64,000 bases of DNA from Undaria pinnatifida (lineage: Eukaryota; Sar; Phaeophyceae; Laminariales; Alariaceae): assembly GCA_012845835.1 (NCBI GenBank), contig JABAKD010000023.1, forward strand, positions 2,863,197-2,927,196. Reading direction: 5' to 3'. Positions 56,734 through 64,000 of this stretch are shown piece by piece; positions within the stretch are counted from its first letter, which is position 1; every line of letters begins with the position of its first letter. A program made the position numbers and the translations under genes. Below the pieces are notes generated by a model. The model was not told where the DNA came from and did no database searches. It worked only from the letters and a program-made list of their open reading frames with translations.

Positions 56734-57246
56734 TAGCTACCCCCGCTCTCCTCCCCGCCCGTGGTATCGTATGGCGGTGCACCTTTGCTCTCCTCCACGC
56801 CCCCCGACCCCGCATGCTGCTTGCCTCCGCCCCCCAGCTCACCAGATCCGTGCCCCTGCAGGAGCACCTGGCGTTCAGGGCCCGCCGGTTGGCCAGCAGC
56901 GACAGCAGCACATCCTCCCCCGCATGAGATAGGAGCCTCACCCCGTGGTCGAACGACGTCGCCTCCGGCAGCGGCGTAGAGAACGCTTCTTCCGGCACGC
57001 CTGAAAGCTGACGGCCCTCCGACCTGGTCCTCCCCGGCACGCGCTCGTCGCCCCTCTTGCCCAGCATCCTCGTTGCATGGCGGGTGAGCGGCGAGGAATA
57101 TTCTGCGGCGACCGGCGGCGGCTGCCTCCTTCTGTACGTCCACGGGGCCGGTGTCGCCGCCGGTGATGGTGATGAGGATGTCCTCGAGCCGGCGTCCCCG
57201 ATGGAAGAGGGAGACCACTCCGGCATCGGCGAACATGCGGCAGGCG
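56734..57246 (-). other. Copia-2 internal region of unclear origin
   Basis: GC-rich, with open stretches in more than one minus frame (for example CRMFADAGVVSLFHRGRRLE and DVLLSLLANRRALNARC). It replaces the expected protease, integrase and RT core. I recognise no domain, and the deletion junctions are not evident. Confidence 0.4.
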
Positions 57247-57675
57247 GTGTGAGAGCGCTGGGCGAGTGCGCAGGCGGCGGACCGGCAACAGCGGGCGAAA
57301 TTGCAGCCGGTCCGGGCGTCGTCGAGGTATGAGCGCTGCGTGAGTGCGCGGACGGCGGTGATGACTATCGCAGCGGTGGTGGCGGCCAGGTGGCTGCTGC
57401 AGGCGGTGTACCTGCAGTAGCAGGCGGGTTCGAGCAAGTGGTGTGAGCGCTGGGTGAGTGCGCGGGCGGCGGACCAGCAGCGGCGGGCGGCATAGCAGTC
57501 GGTCCGGGTGGTGGCGAGGTGTGAGCGCTGGACGAGTGCGCTGGCGGCGGACCGGCAGCGGAGGGCGGCATAGCAGTCGGCCCGGGTGGCGGCGAGGTGT
57601 GAGCGCTGGGTGAGTGCGCGGGCAGCGGACCGGCTGCGGCGGGGGGCGTCGAGGCAATCTCGAATGACACCCCCG
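57247..57675 (-). repeat. 78-bp coding minisatellite in Copia-2
   Basis: Units beginning gtgtgagcgctgg recur at about 57247, 57325, 57441, 57519 and 57597, mostly 78 bp apart. On the minus strand each encodes a 26-residue unit of the type SAHTSPPPGPTAMPPAAAGP. The length is a multiple of three, so unit gain or loss keeps the frame. Confidence 0.75.
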
Positions 57676-59008
57676 GCGGCGTGGACGGTGCTGGTGCGAA
57701 AGGGGCAGCACTGAATCCCCCCTCCCCGACTGTGGCAGCGGCGCCCATGTAACGTTGAGTCGGGTGGTGTAAAGGGAGTCGTTCGCCGATCCCCGAATGA
57801 AGCGGAGCCTTCCCGCCTATTTTTACACTACGTGCGATGAAGAGCTGCAGGGAGCTCCGCTGGCTTGAGCTGCTCCCGGGAGCCGGAGAAGAGAGAGTTG
57901 TAGTAGCAGAGGTAGACGTGGCAAGAGGCGTGCCCTCGTGCTGTAGTTGGAGCTGCTGCTGCTGCTCGGGGGTCCCCGACTCCGTCGTCGGTGGTGGTGA
58001 CCAGTGCCCCGCTGCTGCCCCCCACCCCGAGTACCCCATGTATTCGTTCTCGTAGAGATAATCTGCTGCAAACGCGTGCCGCGGTGCGTTGGGAAATTTT
58101 CCACGCGGCAAATTAGGCGAAAGATTCAACGGCGAATTAGACCGAAAATCAGACGGTGGCACCTGCCCGAATCCCTCGCCCCTGCCTCGACCGCGCCTGC
58201 CCGAAGAATGATGCCAGTTCTCGTGGCCACGTCCTCCGGGGTAGGTGTTCGCATATCCGCCAGGCCCTAGTCCGTGTCCTGGCGGCGGCGTTCTCTGCTG
58301 CTCCGGCGGGTGGCCCCGACTCTAACGCGCACCCAAGTCGTTGGGGTACGGTTGATCGTAGGTGTTCGCATACCCCCCAGGCCCGGGTCCGTGTCCTGGC
58401 GGCGGCGTTCTCCGTTGCTCACGCGGGTGGCCCCCACTCCAACGCGCACCCGAGTCGTTTGGGTACGGTTGCTGTCGATATTTACCTTCCGCCCAGCGCC
58501 CTCCTCCGCGTCCGGCGTACGGCCCGAGTCCCTGCTGCTGCAGGTATTCGTGGAAATCAACGTAGTATCTGTCGAATTCTCGACGCATTACGATGCATTC
58601 GGGGGTGTTGTGGCCTTTCCCCTCGCCATGGAGCGCGCAGTAGGTGTACGTTCGGTCGCGCTCCCCATACCCCCGATCGCCAGCATTCCGCCCTCTATCA
58701 AACTTTCCAGACCAAGCGAACATTTCATTCTTCTGAAAAATCTCTATGTGTCTAGACTGGTACGTACCTGCTGTTGGGGCGGTTGGCCCTCCCTCGTTGG
58801 TCATCTGCAGTACTTGACGAAGGGCGTTGGCTAGATCCCCGATCATGTTCGATGAAGTTGCTGATGGAGCTGCCGCTGCTGTTGTTTCATGTTGTTGTTC
58901 TTTGGCGGGGAAGGACTCGAGTCCGTCTCCTCCATGGTGTTGTGCATTGGCTGAGGAGGACTCGCATCCCTCTCCCCCGTTGCCTACTCCGCCGGGAGGG
59001 GTGCTCAA
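57365..59008 (-). pseudogene. Copia-2 Gag-like ORF broken by one stop
   Basis: One frame of 548 codons is open except for a single TAG at 58322-58324. The stop falls in a repeat unit whose neighbouring copy has Trp at that position (GARW versus GAR-stop), so a TGG to TAG change is the simplest reading. From the N-terminus: Gly/Ser/Ala-rich sequence, a helix (MIGDLANALRQVLQMTNEG), a zinc-finger-like YCALHGEGKGHNTPEC followed by a tail (MRREFDRYYVDFHEYL), an Arg/Gly/Pro repeat of about 35 aa, and a Pro/Ala-rich tail of 26-aa repeats. The zinc finger and its position after the 5' LTR support Gag. Whether this frame was fused to pol is not visible. Confidence 0.7.
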
Positions 59009-59101
59009 CCCTTACCCCGACGAGGGTCTTGTGTCGGTTCTTGTCATTGGCGCTTAGCAAGGCACAACCCACTAGTTCGTTGAAGATCGTTGACGCGAGC
59101 G

Positions 59102-59598
59102 TGTGGAGTAGGTTGGTACGTGTGGCGCCCCGGTGGTGGTTTAGGTGGAGGAGAAAGGTGGCGTCATAGCCGGTGGTCGGTAACTACGCACTACTAACTA
59201 AGGCGGGTGTGATAACCCGATTTACGTGCGTGGTGAAGCGTGATAGCTCAGGTGTGATAACCCGGAAATGGAGCTCGGATCTGTGGCGTGGTAGCCGGGA
59301 TGTAAATACACAGGGGTGGTAGCCGTGCAGTGGTGAAGGCGTAATAGCCCTTGCAATATAGATGGGGCGTGGTAGCCCTTGGCGTGGTAGCCGTAGAAGA
59401 GACACAGAGAAGACACAAGGTAGAGGCAAAGATAGAGGCGAAAATAGAGTGATATTATTCGGGCACATAAAAACCCACAACACAAAATCCCGTTGTGGAG
59501 ATCCATCCCACATATAAACGAAACCCCCAAAATTCTCCGATGCATCTTTTCGACGGATTCTTGTTAGCAATCTAACAATGGAGTGAGTACGTCTAACA
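59102..59598 (-). repeat. Copia-2 5' LTR
   Basis: 497 bp, nearly identical to 54989-55486. It contains several short direct repeats of the type gtgataacccg/gtggtagccg. The right edge (AACA) abuts the AAATG target duplication. Confidence 0.9.
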
Positions 59599-60877
59599 AA
59601 ATGTTTGCTGGCTGCTACGTGTTCGTAGCAAAGAGCTAAATTTTCGCCGCTTCGGGAACTCTTGATGACGCGTCACCCTGTCTGCCGTGGGCAACCCGGC
59701 AGATCGTCCACCAGGAACCTGGCAGCCCTTTCGCGAGAGTGTTTGGGTGTTGTGGATGCCGTCTGGTGTGTCCGGGATGCCCTGTGGAAAATGATGTGTG
59801 CCTCGATGTGTTGGTGTCCTGGCTGGCTAGTCGATTGTTCATTTGTTTTATGGGATTCTACTATGCTTTTTTTCCCTCTCGAACTGGGCCATCACCCCAC
59901 ATTAACCAAGTTATTATTTTCAGATTTTCCTCTCCCCTCAGTCCAAATTACGATTAAAAATCCTTGACGCAAGTAGCTTATGTTTGTGCCCTCCTGTACG
60001 TACCAGGAACGTGTGAGTGGTCATCAGGGGACATCCGGGATACATGCCCAGGTTGCCTATTGTTTGCATTTTTCCCTTGATGGTAAGACAGATCCTGATT
60101 CTTGTTCGAAATCATCGCACGAAGTACCTGGTACTTGTACGAAGTAAATACATAGACCTGATCTCGTGCCAGATACTAGATGCAGTAGAGTACACCTCAA
60201 AGATATCAGGTACATAAAATTGTTATCTAGGCTGGCTTTCTATTTTGGGAGAGGGTGCACTCTACCATATTATATATTAATTTCAGTATAACGTATCCCG
60301 TAGTTCTCATTTTCGTGTACATAACACACCCTGGCCGATATGCAATATCATATTGCAATACGCATACGAACCTATTGCCGTGTCCGCCGTATTGGACGCC
60401 CCAAAGGGTATTGATAGCGCTTCTGCAGACATACTGCGCCGAGCATTACATAGCAAGTCAACAGTTGCTGACATATCGGCGGAAACAACACTAATCAGAA
60501 TGAGTACATCGAATGATATTGACGTTGCAAGTCATCATCACTAAGTAAGTTCGTTCGATAGTATATTGGAATATCAACAAGTATAAAATATTTTGTTGTA
60601 TCCATATTGATAACGGCAATACGTTTTGATAGATGAAAAATCTTCAATACTGTCTGAGTAATAGTGATCGATATTGGATGGTTGAACAGTATTGACCACC
60701 TCAGTACCTATCGGTAGGAGATTTGGGAAACGTATTGTCACTTCAACGCATATTGCACGAAGCAATTCTGCCGCTGCACATGTTTTTCGTGAGATTCAGT
60801 ATGATGCCACCACACATGTGGAATAATCTTGGTGTCGTTGGATATTGCATATCACGTGTTATTATAAGAAATAAATT
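59599..60877. other. Spacer between Copia-2 and R1 copy d
   Basis: AT-rich. Apart from the possible exon at 60353-60544, nothing supported. Confidence 0.5.
60353..60544 (+). CDS. Possible terminal exon
   Basis: Ends with AVSAVLDAPKGIDSASADIL then RRALHSKSTVADISAETT and NDIDVASHHH-stop, which reads as plausible coding sequence with few rare residues. No upstream exons or family could be identified. Confidence 0.22.
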   Translation: MQYAYEPIAVSAVLDAPKGIDSASADILRRALHSKSTVADISAETTLIRMSTSNDIDVASHHH

Positions 60878-61415
60878 ACACTCCAGCTGTGAGATCGAAT
60901 ATTTTGTCGAAACTCATCTTTGCAAGCTGTGTGTGATACTCCGATCGCGCGTATTACGGGTTGTGTGTCCTCATGAAGGATATAGGTCCGCTACTCCCCT
61001 TGCAACTACAGTGTAGCTATCAGGGTCTACAGGGTGATGTTAGGCAGTCTGTGCGCGGAAACGATAAAACCCGTTTCTGAGGGGACCAAAATCTGACAGC
61101 TGTAGAAGGAAATGCATCAGTTTCTTGAGTGAATCTTGCCATTCGAATATCCGGTGAAGGTAGGGTGGAGGTTTTTAGGACGTAGGGGCCTAATTTTGAT
61201 CAAAAGGAGGGTGCGAGGTGGGAAGGGGGGGGTGGGGACGGGTGGGGCAGGTCTATTTGTGCGTGGAAACTACAAATATTTCTTGTGGGGAAGGGGGGGG
61301 GATGTGGCAGGGGGGGCGGGGGCGGGGGGGGAGGGCGTTAGGTCGCATTGATGTAGGGGTTTGCTATACGCGTAGTGCTAGGTCTAAGCAATAGTGCGGG
61401 TGGTGGGGAAGGAGA
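60878..61415 (+). repeat. R1 copy d, cut by the DIRS element
   Basis: The A module (60878-61110) and the following G-rich module up to the gcgtagtgctaggtctaagc motif, in the same order as copy a. Similarity stops where DIRS RT sequence begins near 61.42 kb, which suggests an insertion or deletion junction. Confidence 0.7.
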
Positions 61416-61421
61416 AGGCGC

Positions 61422-61789
61422 TTGCGCGCTGTCCAGTCGCTGGCATCGGACCATTTTTGCTTGTTGGGCGAACGTGTTGTCTCTGATCCGCCCCTGCTGT
61501 CCGCCAAAAAATATCACTGACTGGGACACGCAACTGGAGGTGTTGGGATTGATCATTGGCACGGAGGCGCCTACGGTTACGTTGCTGTCCTATAAGCGCC
61601 TCAAGCTGCAAAATCTCCTTGCGGAATCGCCCTCGTCTCGTACATCTGCTTCAGCGAGGCAGGTGTCGCAGCTCGTTGCTTTCCTAATACATGTCTCGTT
61701 TGCTGTGCGTCTGGGGCGGTTTTTTGTGAACCGTTTGTTGGCTTCAGTGGGTATGCCGCGCATATCTGCCGGATCTGATTTCGGTTTTC
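61422..61789 (+). pseudogene. Duplicated RT C-terminal segment, copy 1
   Basis: Nearly identical to 62000-62367, offset 578 bp. It encodes ITDWDTQLEVLGLIIGTEAP...KRLKLQNLLAESPSSR...RQVSQLVAFLIH, the end of DIRS RT, without a preceding catalytic motif. Copy 1 lies in a different frame from copy 2. Confidence 0.8.
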
Positions 61790-61798
61790 AAGGGGCAG

Positions 61799-62413
61799 AT
61801 GTTTCCCAAAAAAGGGGCTGCTGCCGTCGCGCACGTCGGAATTTCCCCGCCGCGGGGGGTTCCAGTTGTCTCTATCCCGGGTGGTCGTGGGCCTGTTTCT
61901 TGCTCTGGTGGCAACGCCGGGAACTACTTCTTTGTGAGGTATTACGTAGACGATGGCATTGTCGTCGAGTTGCAGTGGTGGCCGGACGGTCGCCGTTGTT
62001 TGCGCGCTGTCCAGTCGCTGGCATCGGACCATTTTCGCTTGTTGGGCGAACGTGGTGTCTCTGATCCGCCCCTCCTGTCCGCCAGAAAAATCACTGACTG
62101 GGACACGCAAATGAAGGTGTTGGGTTGGATCATTGACACGGAGGCGCCTACGGTTACGTTGCCGTCCCATAAGCGCCTCAAGCTGCAAAATCTCCTTGCG
62201 GAGTGGCCCTCGTCTCGTACAACTGCTTCAGTGAAGCAGGTGTCGCAGCTCGTTGCTTTCCTTATACATTTCTTCTTTGCTGTGCGTCCGGGGCGGTTTT
62301 TCGTGAACCTTTTGTGGACTTCGGTGGGTATGCCGCGCATATCTGCCGGATCTGATTTTGGTTTTCGTACGGCCAACCTCGGGTGGCGCCTCGTCTTGGG
62401 ACTCGAGGTTTAA
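61799..62413 (+). pseudogene. DIRS-type reverse transcriptase (partial)
   Basis: The open frame carries FFVRYYVDDGIVVELQWW with the catalytic YVDD at 61943-61954, then RRCLRAVQSLASDHFRLLGE, KITDWDTQMKVLGWIIDTEA and the thumb-like region to GWRLVLGLEV. It stops at TAA 62411-62413. The same frame continues straight into RNase H, so the TAA is either a mutation or a leaky stop. The N-terminal RT fingers are missing. Confidence 0.85.
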
Positions 62414-62950
62414 GGGAACTTCGAGTTTTGGCGGTGGTTTATCGAGGAGGGATTGGACGCGCGCGGAGGAACCTTGTCGGCTCCGATGTATCATTTGCTC
62501 GAGCGCCCCTCCCATCGTACTCCGTTTTCGGGTGCATCCAAAATCGCTGTCGGGGGTCTCTGCCTTGAAAATTGGGTGTACTGGAGATACGATATTGACG
62601 CCCGGGAACGATCTCGATTTTGCGCGTCGAGCAAGTCAGTTGCAGGCGAGACCGATATATCGATTAACTTCCTCGAACTGCTAGGTATGGTCGTCTCTCC
62701 GTCGGTCGTCGTATCTCCGTGCGCCGAGCGCCCGGCCGCGTTGGGGGACTGCGTGTTGTGGCATAGCGACAACGAAGCAGCCGTAGAGTGGGTGCGGCGT
62801 TGTCGAGGCGGGAAGCCGAGATCGGGCGCGCTGATGCGCCTCCTTGGTGTGCTCAAATTGTCCTCTGGTTGGCACTTTGACGCCAAACACGTGGGGGGGT
62901 ATTTTTAACGTTGCCGCGGACGGTATCTCACGCTGGGATCGCGCTTCCGT
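62414..62950 (+). pseudogene. DIRS-type RNase H domain
   Basis: FEFWRWFIEEGLDARGG leads into FSGASKIAVGGLCLENW (the usual first Asp of SDASK is Gly), ISINFLELLGMVV (catalytic Glu present), LWHSDNEAAVEWVRRCRGGK (Asp present) and WHFDAKHVGG. The frame breaks at a run of seven G near 62893. NVAADGISRWDRA continues in another frame. Confidence 0.82.
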
Positions 62951-62980
62951 CCTCATTAATATGCGTGCTGTCCGTGGGAT

Positions 62981-63580
62981 ATGCTGCTCGCGGGCGAGAA
63001 GCTGATCCCCACGTGGCGTGCCGGGGGTCGTGTTTTGTGGCCGGCCCTGTACGCTTCGTTCTGTCTCTTGACTCGCGCGTCAGAAATGTTTGCGGAAACC
63101 CGGTTACGAGTTCACGATACTTATAGTTTGCGGCGTGCTGATGTTGCCTTCTTTCGCGGAAATATTCAGCTTATTTTTGCGCAGTGGTCAACCGCGGATC
63201 ATGTTGAGGTTCGGTTTCGCGGGTCGATGGGTGACCAACTGCGGAAAGGGGCGGTTGTCACGCATGTGCGAAAGGATCCGTCGATGCGCGTGGGGGAAGG
63301 TGGCGGCGCCGTCGATTTAATGATCGAATTGATGTCTTGTTACTTGTTTCTTCCCTCTTCGGCCCCCTTGGTTGCGTGTGTCGATGATAATGGCGCATGG
63401 TCCATGTGGACACAACATCAAGCGACGGTAGCTTTGCCGAAAGTGGTTGCGTTGGCGGGTGTGCGCGCGGAGGAGTACGCCTTGCAATCCCTGAGGATTG
63501 GAGGCGCAACGCACTTGTCGGCAGGGGGTGCAACACCGGCGGTGTTGCAGCGTGAGGGCCGATGGGCTTTGACTAGTTAG
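62981..63580 (+). pseudogene. DIRS-type tyrosine recombinase, C-terminally truncated
   Basis: A 199-codon open frame. LYASFCLLTRASEMFAETRL holds the first catalytic Arg (TRASE), followed by VHDTYSLRRADVAFFRGNIQ, VRFRGSMGDQLRKGAVVTHV, and the box SLRIGGATHLSAGGATPAVL with the second catalytic Arg (the partner His is Gln here). After QREGRW the frame stops (ALTS-stop) before the catalytic Tyr. It cannot be an active recombinase as it stands. Confidence 0.85.
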
Positions 63581-64000
63581 GCAAACGCGGAATTACAAAG
63601 AAGTGTGTTATCCCGTGTGCACTCTACGACTCGAGGGTAGGGGGGGGCAGGGGGGGGTGGGACTACATTCGTAATACGGCTCAACTACCAGTTTGTGCTG
63701 GAGGCTGGCGTCGAGAGTTCGATGTCGCCAGTTGAGTTGGGAGTTGACTCGTGTATACGGATGTGAGCGTGGGGTTGCCGGCGCGTCAGCCCCGGGGTAT
63801 TCCCATCTCCAACCCCCCTCTCCGGGCGGGGGGTTGCGCATTAATATAATACAACTTCGAAAGCAAAGTTCAAAGCAGAATATTATCGAAGTATGAGAAT
63901 ATATGGGTTTTGCACGTACGCAAGAAGTTTGACCAATCAGATCAATGCGGTAATTCATAGTCGCATGAGCGATAGCATTGGGCACACCTGGCCCAGCTGT

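Larger units (their letters stand above)
54989..59598 (-). mobile_element. Copia-2: non-autonomous Ty1/copia element with intact target duplication
   Basis: A 4.61-kb element read on the minus strand. Direct LTRs lie at 59102-59598 (5') and 54989-55486 (3'). In element orientation they begin TGTT and end ACA. The flanks are identical, AAATG at 54984-54988 and at 59599-59603, a perfect 5-bp target duplication. The internal region codes a Gag-like protein with a zinc finger and proline-rich tail, then jumps to the end of RT and RNase H. Protease, integrase and the RT core (no YVDD) are missing. By eye the LTRs differ by about 4%, so it seems younger than Copia-1. Confidence 0.9.
61422..63620 (+). 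mobile_element. DIRS-type YR retrotransposon, degenerate
   Basis: RT, RNase H and tyrosine recombinase follow in DIRS/Ngaro order on the plus strand, starting inside a truncated R1 repeat near 61.41 kb. It contains a 368-bp tandem duplication of the RT C-terminal part, an in-frame TAA between RT and RNase H, a frameshift at a G tract near 62893, and a truncated recombinase end. The Gag part and terminal repeats were not found. The window ends about 380 bases further on. Confidence 0.82.

Noticed and set aside
57057-58834. Several 90-200 codon plus-strand frames
   Set aside because: Antisense shadows of the GC-rich Gag-like ORF of Copia-2.
1-64000. CRISPR array, prokaryotic operons, rRNA genes
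   Set aside because: No regular repeat-spacer pattern, no ribosome-binding-site-led gene clusters and no rRNA sequence were seen; the split genes show the DNA is eukaryotic.

Overview
The window is eukaryotic nuclear DNA. Coding sequence is sparse and split by GT-AG introns, and the rest is mostly repeats and decayed retrotransposons. The best-supported host protein is a ZIFL-like major facilitator. Large introns, Ty1/copia elements, DIRS-type tyrosine-recombinase retroelements and CAA/CTG microsatellites would fit a large-genome alga such as an ochrophyte or brown alga. That placement is inference; no rRNA or other taxonomic marker is present.

Two host genes could be assembled exon by exon with matching splice phases. 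The first is a 9-exon MFS transporter on the + strand, from about 6.8 to 38.3 kb (about 539-565 aa, 12 predicted membrane segments). Its second intron is about 21.6 kb and holds a decayed DIRS-like relic (16.6-18.6 kb, minus), a decayed copia element with both LTRs (19.28-26.16 kb, plus), a MITE and several microsatellites. The second is a 5-exon gene on the minus strand (49.9-51.9 kb) for a protein of about 301 aa with a coiled-coil core and no recognised family.

The right end holds two more retroelements. A 4.6-kb copia-type element on the minus strand (54,989-59,598) has two ~497-bp LTRs and a perfect 5-bp target duplication. It keeps a long Gag-like ORF broken by one stop codon and an apparently intact RNase H, but has lost protease, integrase and most of the reverse transcriptase. 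Next to it is a DIRS-type element (61.4-63.6 kb, plus) with RT, RNase H and tyrosine recombinase in order, damaged by stops, frameshifts and a tandem duplication within RT.

Region by region: 0-6.8 kb is repeat-rich DNA with a G-rich modular repeat (R1) at 4.4-6.1 kb. 6.8-38.3 kb is the MFS gene with its TE-filled introns. 38.3-49.9 kb is mostly non-coding with dispersed repeats, a degenerate tandem array near 43 kb and a perfect-arm hairpin at 44.7 kb. 49.9-51.9 kb is the coiled-coil gene. 52-54.9 kb is repeats, including a duplicated CTG tract. 55-59.6 kb is copia-2, 60.9-61.4 kb a truncated R1 copy, and 61.4-63.6 kb the DIRS element.

At least five dispersed repeat families (R1, C, D, E, F) recur within the window. 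One family-E copy carries a 265-bp MITE that is absent from the other copy, so the window contains both a filled and an empty site.
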